In this document: positions 23,690 through 35,170 of the stretch, in pieces
Layout of the letters: each line of letters opens with the position of its first letter
Numbering within the stretch: the first letter of the stretch is position 1
Assembly (NCBI RefSeq): GCF_033807575.1
Contig: NC_084713.1
Span: 9,860,703-9,924,702, forward strand
DNA: 64,000 nt
Reading direction: 5' to 3'
Source of the DNA: Cydia pomonella
Lineage: Eukaryota; Arthropoda; Insecta; Lepidoptera; Tortricidae
Position numbers and translations under genes: made by a program
Notes under the pieces: model-generated
The model's database searches: none
The model's input: only the letters and a program-made list of their open reading frames with translations
What the model was told of the DNA's origin: nothing

Positions 23690-23870
23690 GGTGACCAGAG
23701 GGCTGGTTCTTTCCTTGTCCAGCGAATTGGCATCGCCATACGGCGCGGTAATGCCACTAGCCTTCTGGGCACCCTACCATCGGGCGACGAGCTAGTCCCC
23801 ATTTTTTATTTGTAAATATAATTATGTATATAGATAATTATGTTTCTTTACTTTAGTTATATTCTTTTTT
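23690..23870 (+). pseudogene. C-terminal fragment of the same retroelement protein, copy 3
   Basis: The plus-strand frame reads DATGDQRAGSFLVQRIGIA, then IRRGNATSLLGTLPSGDEL, then a stop, followed by an AT-rich trailer. It is homologous to 6043-6293 and 13355-13456 but differs at several residues, so the three copies are older, independent, 5'-truncated insertions. Confidence 0.6.
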
Positions 23871-25180
23871 ATTTTAGAAGTGCATAACTCGTCTTTTAAA
23901 TTCTATGCAGATGTGGGCGACCATCGAAACCTATCATTTCCTTGTATGGGTTCATAACTTGACCCAGTAAACAAAATGGGCTTGTTTATTAAAAGGAGCC
24001 TAAGTAGGTAATTAAAAATAGATGTACCTATTTCATATTAAAAGTGTTTTTATTTAAGTCGTTCAGCTTTATTACAGCACAAAAGTAATGGGCTTAAATG
24101 CCTTGAGGCTTTCCCGACCAATCAAGTTCATATTTATATTATTTATAAATGCTTCAATTAAACCTGCTATTTTGTAACCTGAGCCCTTTGATTATTTAGA
24201 CCATCCTCATAAAAATAATCATAAAATTTGATTTCATATACTGACGCAATGAAACACAACTAAAATCGTTACAAGATCAAAAACTCTTGTCTTAAAAATG
24301 TTATGTCATATGAGCCATCAAACAATATAATACGGTAAGTACCAACCCACTAATGCATTAATCCATTACTCTTTATGATGTGCATTATTTGTTTTAAAGG
24401 CTTTTTCGCAATGAATGTAACATCAAAAGAACTTTCGTTTCATGGCAAAGAAGCTCAATCTTAATGTATATTTCATCACAATAACTAATCGTCTTTTTTT
24501 AGGTTCACTTTTCGCGATAAGTAAAAGACATTACGTAAGTCATTAGCTTGTGTCATTGTACGTAACTGAGTAAGATATTACGGTAATTATTGCCATATTA
24601 CGTTGTTTACAAATGTTTGCTAATTGTAAATGTTTGTAGATTTTTTTAATCTACACACGTTTACAATTAAAAGCAAAGTAACTACTTTTAACTAGGAAAC
24701 AATGAACCGTATCAGTTTTAATACTTACTTATATTGTCTTATTACTTTTTAAATTGTAATGTGATTGTGTTGGGCCTATGTTGCCTTTAAATAAACGAAT
24801 TTATTGTTTATTATAATATTAGATCTAAATGCAATATCTACAATTGTAACAAAACGTATATGTGCTCGCGAATGCCTATTAATATTTAATACAGGCACAA
24901 TAACAAGTTCAAATTACGTAAAATAATACTGTTATCTCAATGTAAATAAAATGAAAGAACCCGTCTGACTTGCTAATGCGAGTACTTATTAAGTAGTAAG
25001 TAGATACTAAGTGGTTGTTACCGATAACCGCTCGATTGATTTGATGTGATGGATCCAAGATTTATTAGAAAACCTGTTATAGAAGAAAGTCCAAAACTTT
25101 GCTTTAGGCAACGTAAAAAATAAAAATGTAGATATAATACAAGGAAGAAAAACCCATTGCTTCTGAGTAAAGCAATTTTT
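23870..25180. other. AT-rich sequence without recognisable features
   Basis: No frame longer than chance with protein-like composition, no clear inverted repeat and no exon borders. I see nothing to annotate. Confidence 0.5.
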
Positions 25181-25186
25181 TTAATA

Positions 25187-25365
25187 CTACGTCGGTGGCA
25201 AACAAGCATACGGCCCGCCTGGTGGTAAGCGGTCTTCGTAGCCTGTAGACGCCTGCAACTCCAGAGGTGTTACATGCGCGTTGCTGAGCCTAACACTTCG
25301 CAACCTTGTTGAGCACTGGCAATCTTACTCACCGGCAGGAACGCAACATTATGAGTAGGGTTTTT
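25187..25365 (+). repeat. Interspersed repeat, 'CAAACAAGCATACGGCCCGCCT' family, copy 2
   Basis: Runs from GTCGGTGGCAAACAAGCATACGGCCC through CCTGCAACTCCAGAGGTGTTACATGCGCGTTGC to ACATTATGAGTAGGGTTT. It matches the minus-strand copy at 803-990 along nearly its whole length. Confidence 0.75.
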
Positions 25366-26599
25366 GGCTGCGGTTTTCTGTAAGGTTAGGCTCTGCTCTA
25401 CTGGGGAAGTACCTCCACACACTACACAAAACGAGATGACATTCAAAATGCATATACCTCTCTTTTTGGACGTAGTTTAAGGCCATACCCGGGTCCAAAA
25501 AAAGACAAGTTCACATATATTTCCATTTTCTTTTTTTTTTTAATCTGAAACCATGAAAACTATTATGTCAACACTACTGCTGTGCCTTCGGAAAGTTTCC
25601 AAAATTGCGAAATTTGTACATTTCAAAAACTACACATATTTTTGTATTGTCCCTTTCCAAAATGAATGTTTCCTTTGTGGTCTAATATACGTTACATATC
25701 TACCCTCATCTGTTACTTATTTGTTATAAGAAATAAATGATACATAATATTCACATTGACACATTGCAAATAGATTGCCTAGTGCATAAGGATTTTTTTT
25801 TTTACTTTGTTTTTGTCAATTAATCGTATGAACGCTTATTTTATATATAATGTAATGGTTTTGTAATAGATCGCCTTATTATAAAGTTGATCCAGTCCAT
25901 AGTTGCCTAGATTTTAGATAAAAATCGGTTAATCCGATCTATTATATACGATTAACAGAACAAGAAGGAAAAAAACTGTCCGTAAGGCAACCTAATTGCA
26001 ATGTGTCAATGTGAATATTATCTATCATTTATTTCTTATGATAAATATATAACAGATTGAGAATAAACAGATTTGAGTAGATATCCTAAAAATCGGAGAA
26101 AATTTCCAATTCTTTAGAAACGTTCCTAAACTTGCACATTTGTGGTCAACACTTATGACAATGAACCAACAGAAACATACGGAATGAGATACGATAACGA
26201 TAAGTTCTGGTTTAGATAAGTTCTCATTTAGATATCGTTTGTATGTCGTATACTTGACAGAAGTAGCTCGATTCGGGCAACCAATGTCACTTTGACGTTA
26301 GAAACATCGTAGATCATGGGATCACAGCGTAATCGAAATAAACGTCAATTTTGACATGTCGTATAGTTATCGATCTTTTAAAGATCTTAAACGTGTCTTA
26401 ATCATTCTCCGAATCGGAAAGAATAAAAGTACGATGTAGTATCGAATGTATCGAGATCAGATCAGAGCCCTCGATCAGGAAGAAATGCGTGTGATTTTAT
26501 CGCACTGATTAACTGTTCATATTTACACACAAATGGTAATTTATAACATGACTTCAACAATGCGTTCCGGGTTAGACATTATTTAGGGACGACATTGAA

Positions 26600-26821
26600 C
26601 GTCAGTCCAGCTCATTCAGAGCTTTGTTTGTTATGTTTTTTATTACAGTCTGTGTTCACTTAAACTGGTTCTCAAGTAATTGTGAATGCACAAACCTTTT
26701 ACGTGGATGTAGTGACGTGGGATTTGTGCTGCCTTCTAACAAATTGCTGTCGTTAACGTCAAAGGACGTATGCGGAAATGTAGAAAATGCGGACGTCATT
26801 AGAAAACAATCAAAAGTCTAG
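26600..26821 (+). CDS. Possible small host exon or short secreted peptide
   Basis: An open frame with balanced, Cys-containing composition (CVHLNWFSSNCECTNLLRGC and KDVCGN) ends at a TAG at 26819-26821. Two readings are possible. An ATG at 26633 would give a 62-residue peptide with a hydrophobic start (MFFITVCVHLNWFSSNC). Alternatively, the pyrimidine-rich TTTGTTATGTTTTTTATTACAG is a good splice acceptor, making this a terminal exon from about 26647. GC content is above background. No family is recognised. Confidence 0.3.
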   Translation, partial: RQSSSFRALFVMFFITVCVHLNWFSSNCECTNLLRGCSDVGFVLPSNKLLSLTSKDVCGNVENADVIRKQSKV

Positions 26822-27024
26822 ATGAATCAATGCCAATGGCACCATTAATTAAGACAAGTGCGAATTGGACTCACCCACCGAGGGTTCCGTGCAAATTTAA
26901 ATTATTATTTTTATTTTATCTTTATTTATTTTTTTACAAATTTATAGGTTTGAGATTTTCCCCTGTACTTGTCGTATGAGTATAAGACGATGTTAAGAGG
27001 AATTCCTAGTTGCGATTTTTCCAT

Positions 27025-27341
27025 ACAAACGCTCTCGACTGATTCCTCCCTGGATTTTTAACCTAGAGCAGTGATTTTTTCAAATAAGATCAATATCATC
27101 AATATCTGTGCCGCTATGTTTTGCTTTTTTGGATTATTTTATTTTGAAGAAAGATACAGCGCCTCGAAAATCGCAAAAACGGCTCAATTGAATTGGCTGT
27201 AAAAAAAGGCACAGTATACAAATATGACAAAAAATATCCAAAAAATCAAAACATAGCGGCATAGATTATTTCTTCCTCTTGCAATTTCCAAAATTTCATA
27301 ATGATTAGTTGCGTTTTGGAGGAGGAAACAGTCGAGAGCGA
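27025..27341. repeat. Foldback repeat with GCTCTCGACTGATTCCTCC arms
   Basis: CGCTCTCGACTGATTCCTCCCT near 27029 is complementary to GGAGGAGGAAACAGTCGAGAGCG near 27318-27340. The AT-rich interior has no gene. The overlapping open frames (27246-27464 minus, 27301-27504 plus) follow from the repeat. Confidence 0.6.
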
Positions 27342-27950
27342 AACCTCGATTTTTGAGTTTTTTGCGAGTGAATTTCGGTCCGAGCTGCAGTTGTCCTTAT
27401 CGCACGAATTGGAGGCGGAGACAGTTTCTAAATATACGTACACAGAAGGAATAGTGATGGGCATAACCTCCTTATTAGGGATTGCAGAACCGGTACTGTT
27501 TTAAAGAACCGGGATTTCCCGGTACTTTCGGAACTGGTCTAATTATTTCATTATTTTAAATAAAACGACAGCATTTTGCGATTTGACCACCTTTCGTATT
27601 ATAATTTAATAATCACATTTTCTTTTATTACGTAGTAGACAATTTTTTTTAGAAATATAATATTTTACATTGCTCACACTTGTGCGTCACAAGTAAAAGA
27701 TAACTACTTTGATGTTTGCCACTAGATAGCAAATTTAATGAAATTACATTGACGAGGGGATTTATATATAAGTATCGCAGTCGTATTGTATAATCCGCCG
27801 TATTACATTGCGGCTAGCCGATATCAAAATAAGGGCCATTTTGAAATGCGGCGGTTCAACGATTAAGGTATGTTGGGTAAATACCGGATGCGGGTGAATA
27901 ACGTAGGACATTCATTTCCCCCTAATTTGGCTTTATTTTTTAATGTTGGC
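27342..27950 (+). promoter_or_regulatory. Sequence upstream of the BEL insertion; promoter-like near 27780-27950
   Basis: The first half is AT-rich with no gene. From about 27780 the sequence becomes CpG-richer, with CATTGCGGCTAGCCG, GGGCCATTTTGAAATGCGGCGG and GTTGGCAACAT. On the pre-insertion allele it would join directly to the initiator-like segment at 36118. I infer an upstream promoter region of the gene beginning near 36157. This is compositional evidence only. Confidence 0.3.
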
Positions 27951-27955
27951 AACAT

Positions 27956-28551
27956 TGTCGTGACGTCTATATCAATGTAACGTTGCCAACCAGAGTAAAT
28001 ATTCTTTATTACTCTAGTATGAAACCATGCCTGAGTAGAAACAAGACATAACGACAAGATACTTCTGAAAATATACAACATAGTACTAAAGAGTAAGAGA
28101 TGAAGTGATTCCTGGATTTATATTCTGATCTAGATTCTAATAGCATCTATATTCTATTCTGATTGTTTGGCGGAGATTCTTTCTCCGCCGCGGGCCTCCA
28201 CAACTCCCCTTATAGCCCGACCCTGTCCACTCACAACCATTTGACTTATTCTTGGCTGCTTCTATTCTAATTCTCGTTCTTAGTAATCCCTTCATCTCTC
28301 TCATCTAAATAATGATGAAACTATATTTCTAACACTCACCGATTTACACCCGCAGGTCTTTCTTTTATTCTGTCCAACTGATTCCCCCTACGAACATTGT
28401 TCCATCGGGGAAAAGTCTCTTCTACCTCCAACTGACAAAGATACGTTCAAACCTTTTTTATGTTCTGTCAGTGTTACCAGTATAAACAATTAAATCTGTT
28501 TAAGGCACAGACTTACCTGCTATTTTGTTGAGGCTCGCGTTCGTCGCGACA
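27956..28551 (-). repeat. 3' LTR of the BEL/Pao element
   Basis: 596 bp, TG...CA on either strand and matching 35522-36117. On the element's strand an AATAAA (28005-28010) lies about 50 bp from the LTR end, as expected for the polyadenylation signal. A GCAGGTAAGTCTG donor-like site lies near the other end (about 28513-28525). Confidence 0.95.
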
Positions 28552-28562
28552 CTCCCCAACGG
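28552..28562 (-). other. Polypurine tract of the BEL/Pao element
   Basis: On the minus strand TTGGGGAG ends exactly at the 3' LTR boundary. It is the expected position and composition for the plus-strand DNA primer, just downstream of the gag-pol stop. Confidence 0.7.
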
Positions 28563-28572
28563 CCGTGAGTTT

Positions 28573-31500
28573 CTATAGCAGGGCTATCAGCTGGCTCGTC
28601 CATTGGGCAATCTTTTCTCTCGCCCGGACCGCCGCTGCTCTTCTACTTCTTCCTTCATTGACATCTGACACAGTTTCTACTCTCTCTACGTCTTCATCAC
28701 CTTCAGACACCACTTTACCCTGCTCACCAATACCATTTTCCTGGATCAGTTCTTCGGGAGTGAGTATTTTGCCTAAACCATTGGTCTCAAATCTAACATC
28801 ATCCTCCACTGCAGTTTCTAGTGTCATCTGTTCTGTTGATTCCCTTTCAGGATATCTGGATTCTATTTCAGATATCTCTGTGCTTCCCTGTAGTGAAGAT
28901 TCCTCTGCCTCCAGTACATCTGGATTTACTTGAATTCTTTCTTCTGTTCCTGAATCTTCTAGTCTAGCCTCTTCCACCTCTAATGGATATAAGTGACCTA
29001 TTGATCTTATAAATTCCTTTCCTTCAACATTGACCTTTGCAACTCTGCATTCTCCATCGGCTCCTCGTTCCAAACTGATGATTTTTCCTACCTTCCAGTT
29101 CTCCCTGTTTTTCGAGTCTCCCTTAATTTGGACTATATCACCAATATGAGGGCTACGATTAGTTTTGACTCGGGGTTCCTTGTGTGAGTGTTGGTACCTT
29201 TCACGTAGACTGCAAAGGTATTGTCCCAGAAACATTCTTTTAAATTCTTCTAGCATAATTCTTCCCTTCTTCCATCCCTCTACTAGATTTTCTTTTGTGA
29301 CTGAACCACCTGGATAGGAATTTTGTATAGAAGGCTCAATCGCTATACATTTCCCATAGGTTAGAAAGTCTGTCGGCCTCAAAAGATATTCTATGTCAGA
29401 CCCAACACAAGTAAGTGGACGTGAATTCGTCACAGCTTCTATTTCTTTAATGACTGTACTTAGCTGTGAGTCATTTAGAACTCTCTTTGCTAAGGTTCTC
29501 TTCATACAATTCTTTACAATGCCGACCAGCCTTTCATAAAATCCTCCATGCCATGGACTGAGCTGAGGGATAAACTTCCACCTTATTTTATTGTCCATGA
29601 AGTATGTGTTCGCCAATAATTCTGCAGTTAATTTAAACTGTAATGCATTGTCTGAGACAATGAGTTCTGGTCTTCCTCGTGTAGATATGAATCTTCTCAT
29701 TGCAAGTAAACATTCTTCCGCAGTTAAATCCTTAACTACTTCCATGTGAATTGCGCGTACAGCCAGGCAAGTATACAGACAAATCCATCTTTTTATCATC
29801 TGTCCATTCTCCATAACAAGGATTGGCCCAAAATAGTCCATTCCAGTATATGTGAAAGGAGCACTATAATTAGCACGTTCTACTGGTAGTGCTGGTGTGG
29901 AGGGAAGTTTGTAGGGACCACCTCCATGTTTAATACACTGCTGGCATTTTCTTATGATTCGCTGAACCTTCGCTCTTCCTTGAGGAATCCAGTATTTCTG
30001 GCGAATAATGCTCAGTGTATGTGGGGCTCCCACATGGTAGTATCTCTGATGAGTCTCCAGAATCAGTCTGTCTGTGAATTCCGAGTTCTTAGGTATCAGT
30101 ATCGGATATTTGGTGTCATATGAACACATTGTGTTCATAAGCCGACCTTTACATCTTAATAATCCATCCATATCCACAAATAGTCCTAAATTCCTGAATA
30201 AGCTTGTTTTCTTGCCTGCTGCCTCTTGGGGGAAGTGTAATTTTTGTAAATTCTTTATTTCAGCACAGTTAATATCAGCTCCAATGGCCGAAACCTGCAT
30301 CTGACCATTGTCTTCTATATTATCTATATCTATTGTCATTCCTTCTGTAATTTCCTGTTCTATGGTTCCTCTGACTGACTCTTCTGCTTGAGATGACGTG
30401 GTATCTATTATAGAGTCAGTTCCTGCAAAAAGAGCTGACTGGCCATGTTCTTGCAACTTTGGCCAGCCCTCCTCACTTAGCGAAAGAAATTGAGGTCCAT
30501 TGAACCACAATTCCTTCTTAGTGTGCCAAAGTTCCGGTCGTGTTGCTAGATCGGCAGGGTTCAATTCAGTATTGACATATCTGGGTTCTATATCTTTGTT
30601 TTGTTTAATTTCATTTATTCTTCTGCAAACAAATGGAGGCAATAACTTGTCTGATTTCATCCAGTATAAAACTATTTCACTGTCAGACCAGAGGCATAGT
30701 CGCTTCAATTCTATTCTAAGGGTGTTCTTTACATAAGTTAAGAGTCGCTTCCCAATGACGAATCCAAGTAATTCTAATTTCGGTATTTTGAGGTCTTCCG
30801 TGTGGTTTATCGGGGTAACTCGGGATTTAGCCATTATGAGCATTACTTTAGTGCTCACTTCTTTCTTATTCACTATCCTCAGATATACTACAGCTGAGTA
30901 AGCTCTTTTAGATGCGTCAGTGAAGCAATGAAGTTCACACTCTGTGTCTTCATTTGGCGACAGGCCAACATGTCTGGGTATTTCTATTTCAGCAGCAGTC
31001 TGTAGAGCACTTACTGCCTTCTGCCATTCTTCCTCTAAGTCCTCTGGCAATTGAGAATCCCATTTTTCTTTCCTTTTCCATAGTTCTTGAAGAAGGAGTT
31101 TTGCAGGCAAAATTAAGGGTGCCGCGAAACCGCAAGGATCATATAATGAAGCAAGAGTTCGCAATATCCCTCGTTTTGTTGTACTTGTGTTGTCTTGCTT
31201 TGTGTCGGAAAGTACATCACCCAACCTTAGTTTCAGGGTATCCTTTCCTATGTGCCAGGTAAGTCCTAATACCTTTGTCGATTCAGTGTCTTTTGATCGA
31301 AACTGTTTTGGAATAGTCTTCAGCAATCGTTTGTTGTTGGATGTCCATTCTCTTATATTCATAGACAATTCTGTGAATGTCGCCCGAGTCTTGTTTACAA
31401 GCTCACGAGCTTCCTCTAACGTGTCTGTTCCAGTGACTAAGTTGTCCACGTAAGTTCTTTCTGCTATTTCTGACATAAGGTGCTGGTCACCCTTTGACAA

Positions 31501-34035
31501 ATGATGGCGAATCGTAGCTGTCAGCAAAAATGGACTAGATATTACCCCAAATGGGACACGACAGAAGCGCAGATGAAGAAGGTTCTTCTCAGTCACTCCT
31601 TGTTTGGGGTCCTTCAGCCATAAAAACCTGGTCACATCTCTATCCTCCTGTTGTAGTCCTACTTGAAGAAACGCCTTTTCTACATCCGCTGTAATTCCAA
31701 TCTTGTTGACTCTGAATCTCAATAGGAGTGCGGTCAAGTCTTCGAGCATCGAAGGTCCTCTATACATGCATTCATTGAGGCTTTTACTATTCTTGAGTTT
31801 AGCCGAACCATCATACACCACACGCCCCTTCTTCCCCTTCGGAAGAATAATATGATGGGCAAGATAGTGAACAGGATGTGTCTTAGAGTCAATTTCCGAT
31901 GGATCTATTACTTCTATAACCCCTGCGGTTAGTTGTTCTTTCAGAATGCTATCATACTCTTCCATGGCATCATGTTCTAATCTTTTGATTAAGCTTGACA
32001 GTCTCCCATAAGCTAGACCATAGTTAGTGGGTAAGTCAGGGGGATACGTTATCCAGGGCCACTTCACCTGATATCTCTTATCCTCATATTTGACTGTTTC
32101 ATTAAAGTGTTTGATGGCCTCTTCCTCTCTAGTTATCTTAGGAGAGTCTACAATCCCAATACTTTCTAAGGCCCATAGAAATCTGATATCCGGTTCCCGG
32201 AGAGGCAAGTCTGGTGTTACAAAATAGGGTATTACGGATTCCTGGCATTGGCAGTACATAATGACAGATAGTGTATTATTTTTCTCTTCTTGTAGGACCT
32301 TGCCGGCAATCATCCAGCCAAAATCTGTGTTAATTAAATATAAGTGATCCTTCAGCAATAGCATTTCTTTTCTGTGAAATGAATAATAATAATCACCACC
32401 CATCAAAAGTTGTGGTTCTTCACTAGCAGACCCATCATCAGCTACAACATCTACTCCATCAATTCCATCCATACTCATGGGAGGACCAAGATAATTAGTT
32501 ATACGGCGCACAATGTTTACCCGAATATCCCTTCTGATACCTCTTCTTGTTATAATTTGGATGTCAACTGATGGGCTGGAAATGTTAACTGGGTCATCAG
32601 CACCGAAAACAAATACCATCAGTTCATCTTCCTGATCCGCTACTAAGTCAAGTTCTTTTGCAAGCTTCCTGGTAATATAGCTGCGACCACTGCCATTGTC
32701 AAGAATCAGCCTTCGTGTCTTAGTTCTGTTTGAGTTCTTCGGCCCCACCTCCACTATTGCCGTCTGTAGGTAAGAACAATAATAATGTTTAATATTGATA
32801 TCATTATGTTTAGATAATGACATAGATGCCATAGATAACTCAATATTATTATGACCTGGCTTTTGTGGACATAAAGCTTGATTATGACTTCCTTTGCAGA
32901 AGAAGCACGGCTTCCTATTGTGGCATGTTGTTGTTCTATGTCCTTCCTTGAAGCAAATGTAACATCTTTTGCCTAGTTTCTTTTTCCTATCGTTGATATC
33001 CTGAACCACTGTGCAGGATGCATTGTAGTGCGCGCCTTGGCAAAAAATGCAAGCCATCTTAGGTTTCTTATTTTTTGACATCTTCTCAGTATTCTCCGGT
33101 AGTTTTCTTTTAAGAAACCCCCTTTTATGGGTTATCCTCTTGTTTTCCTGCTTCCCTTTCTTCTGGTGGGTAGTTATATGTAAAGCTGCTGTAGAAATGT
33201 TGTCACTACTACTTGGGACAGGGCTTTCTTTAGCACTTTCCATTGCAGTTATAATTTTTTGTAGTCCGCTTCGTATATTATCTATATTATCCGTTAGCGT
33301 TAGCAAGTGTAACTCATATACCACCTTCTCAGGGAATTTGGATAGTATGGTAGACCTTAAATGATTTCCATTTATGGTTTCTCCTAAACTTTGAAGGACT
33401 CTCAAATGTCTCTCTATCATATTCAAATTTGCTCTGCAGTCCGTGGCATGGTGCGTTGCCCTTTGAACATTATTGATGGCATCATAGTGGGCATCAATAA
33501 CCTTTTGCTGGTTCCCAAACCTTTCTTTTAATATTTCTAATGTTACATTATAATTTAATTCAGTTATACCAAGGCCTTCCACTGCCTGAAGAGCCTCTGC
33601 TTCTAGGCAGCCGACAAGGTATGCCATCTTCTCGGCATCAGGCAATGACTTGTCGTGTACATTACTCTTAAAACGATCCCAAAACTCTGCCCATCGCAGT
33701 GTTTCTCCTTTGAATTTTGGTAGGGCAAGTTTTGGCAACTTCGCAGTGGTAAGTGTCACTGAAGGATTTTTTAACAGAGCTTTCATTTCCACCCTCCATT
33801 CTTCCGACTGAAACTGTGTCTTGGTAAAAGTTTTTAATCTTTCACTGGAAACTTGACTGCACTTTTCTATGTAAAAATGTATTTCTTGAGTGAGTTTCGA
33901 GTCGCACTCTTCGATGAGCTGAATCTGTTTAGCTAATTTCTCTTCCGTGACCGTACCCATGGCGGTGCTTTGCGCCATCAAGTTCGATAGGCGCTCATGA
34001 ATAAGTTCCAAACGAACTAACATGGCGTCGTCCAT
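28573..34035 (-). CDS. BEL/Pao gag-pol polyprotein (1820 aa)
   Basis: A single polyprotein starting at the ATG at 34035 (MDDAMLVRLELIHERL). Gag occupies residues 1 to about 320. CCHC-type knuckles lie at about 328-390 (CYICFKEGHRTTTC and two partial ones). The aspartic protease is A17-like with LILDNGSG, Asp at 446. RT has the catalytic box YVDN at 862-865. RNase H has FTDAS, Asp at about 1040. The integrase has a zinc-binding HHCC segment at about 1325-1367 and catalytic D1400, D1462 and E1501. A DUF5641-like domain (GDIVQIKGDSKNRENW...) lies at about 1625-1685, followed by an acidic tail. Length and order are normal for Pao elements. The second Asp of the RT box is Asn. No frameshift or stop is present. 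It makes element cDNA and integrates it. Confidence 0.95.
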   Translation of the reverse strand: MDDAMLVRLELIHERLSNLMAQSTAMGTVTEEKLAKQIQLIEECDSKLTQEIHFYIEKCSQVSSERLKTFTKTQFQSEEWRVEMKALLKNPSVTLTTAKLPKLALPKFKGETLRWAEFWDRFKSNVHDKSLPDAEKMAYLVGCLEAEALQAVEGLGITELNYNVTLEILKERFGNQQKVIDAHYDAINNVQRATHHATDCRANLNMIERHLRVLQSLGETINGNHLRSTILSKFPEKVVYELHLLTLTDNIDNIRSGLQKIITAMESAKESPVPSSSDNISTAALHITTHQKKGKQENKRITHKRGFLKRKLPENTEKMSKNKKPKMACIFCQGAHYNASCTVVQDINDRKKKLGKRCYICFKEGHRTTTCHNRKPCFFCKGSHNQALCPQKPGHNNIELSMASMSLSKHNDINIKHYYCSYLQTAIVEVGPKNSNRTKTRRLILDNGSGRSYITRKLAKELDLVADQEDELMVFVFGADDPVNISSPSVDIQIITRRGIRRDIRVNIVRRITNYLGPPMSMDGIDGVDVVADDGSASEEPQLLMGGDYYYSFHRKEMLLLKDHLYLINTDFGWMIAGKVLQEEKNNTLSVIMYCQCQESVIPYFVTPDLPLREPDIRFLWALESIGIVDSPKITREEEAIKHFNETVKYEDKRYQVKWPWITYPPDLPTNYGLAYGRLSSLIKRLEHDAMEEYDSILKEQLTAGVIEVIDPSEIDSKTHPVHYLAHHIILPKGKKGRVVYDGSAKLKNSKSLNECMYRGPSMLEDLTALLLRFRVNKIGITADVEKAFLQVGLQQEDRDVTRFLWLKDPKQGVTEKNLLHLRFCRVPFGVISSPFLLTATIRHHLSKGDQHLMSEIAERTYVDNLVTGTDTLEEARELVNKTRATFTELSMNIREWTSNNKRLLKTIPKQFRSKDTESTKVLGLTWHIGKDTLKLRLGDVLSDTKQDNTSTTKRGILRTLASLYDPCGFAAPLILPAKLLLQELWKRKEKWDSQLPEDLEEEWQKAVSALQTAAEIEIPRHVGLSPNEDTECELHCFTDASKRAYSAVVYLRIVNKKEVSTKVMLIMAKSRVTPINHTEDLKIPKLELLGFVIGKRLLTYVKNTLRIELKRLCLWSDSEIVLYWMKSDKLLPPFVCRRINEIKQNKDIEPRYVNTELNPADLATRPELWHTKKELWFNGPQFLSLSEEGWPKLQEHGQSALFAGTDSIIDTTSSQAEESVRGTIEQEITEGMTIDIDNIEDNGQMQVSAIGADINCAEIKNLQKLHFPQEAAGKKTSLFRNLGLFVDMDGLLRCKGRLMNTMCSYDTKYPILIPKNSEFTDRLILETHQRYYHVGAPHTLSIIRQKYWIPQGRAKVQRIIRKCQQCIKHGGGPYKLPSTPALPVERANYSAPFTYTGMDYFGPILVMENGQMIKRWICLYTCLAVRAIHMEVVKDLTAEECLLAMRRFISTRGRPELIVSDNALQFKLTAELLANTYFMDNKIRWKFIPQLSPWHGGFYERLVGIVKNCMKRTLAKRVLNDSQLSTVIKEIEAVTNSRPLTCVGSDIEYLLRPTDFLTYGKCIAIEPSIQNSYPGGSVTKENLVEGWKKGRIMLEEFKRMFLGQYLCSLRERYQHSHKEPRVKTNRSPHIGDIVQIKGDSKNRENWKVGKIISLERGADGECRVAKVNVEGKEFIRSIGHLYPLEVEEARLEDSGTEERIQVNPDVLEAEESSLQGSTEISEIESRYPERESTEQMTLETAVEDDVRFETNGLGKILTPEELIQENGIGEQGKVVSEGDEDVERVETVSDVNEGRSRRAAAVRAREKIAQWTSQLIALL

Positions 34036-35170
34036 TCTGAATGTACTGAAAGCAAATAATTTCTTACAATCCTACACCTATTTTATCCATTTTATTTAGT
34101 GTATACCACAAGAACATTATTTACTAGACTTTCTCTAAGCAGAATCATTACTGGGTCCTACAGACTCAATTTTTTAGAATTTAAACAAGATACTATTTGA
34201 ACTACTTCGGTGTAGTACTACACAAGTAAACAACATCACACATTACGTAAATACGTTTTGCCAAATTGGCGTGGTAACTGGATTCTGGTAAGAAACTTTA
34301 AGAAAAAACTTACGTTTATATCCTTGCTTTGTTTATACACAGTAGAACTACAGCACAGTGTATCTTCTGTGGTAAAGTATACTCGTTGCACTTTCACAAC
34401 AGGATTACATACAAGAAACACTAATCTAAACACACTTGCAATGGTATCCTTCGAAAATTTCGCTTACAAACAATATTAATCAGCCATTTAGCCATACCAA
34501 GTTTTTTCTTTTTTCAGATACCTTTTATTGCGATTGCGAACATTCATACTCTAACTTCAGACCAAACATTTTTATACAAAGTAACCGACTGAAGTTATTC
34601 TTAGATTAAAAGAGCGCCAAAGCTGACAAGTACGTTTCCATTTACAAATCCATATGTCATTTCGTAATTGGCATTAATAACCAATAACAAAACCCTTAAT
34701 TTCTAAATAGGCCGATGACAGTTGCTTAGTACTAGTTCGGATAAATTTATGCTAACAAGAACAAACCATTACACTGCTGCCACCATAACGAGCATGAGGC
34801 GTTTTTTCGCCTACAACTCTTATCGAGGTTTTAAGCAGATTTCACACTCTCCGACATCTGTGACATGTACGCTGCTCATTTGAGTTAAGTATATTTCATC
34901 ACTTCAAAATACATTATTTAGCTAGTAAATACATAAAATAAATTCACAATTAAATAAAACACATTTATTTGTATCTAGTCATTGTTTTCCTTCCGTATAT
35001 TATATTAATGAGCCCGAGCTAGGATTCCTAGCATAGGGTTCTTCTGAATGACGAAATAGGAAAAAACGTTCTGTTCCTGTGAGACCAAACTAGGATTCCT
35101 AGGCTATGGACTCTGTACATCTTGCATTTCTAACGATGTGTAAACGTACATCAACTTCTCATCTGTATAT

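Noticed and set aside
28565..31453. Several plus-strand frames of 65-122 codons across the BEL interior
   Set aside because: Antisense shadows of the gag-pol frame.
34236..34479. Small frames in the BEL leader as an envelope or accessory gene
   Set aside because: Short, on both strands, upstream of gag, with no signal peptide or membrane segment; not an envelope position.
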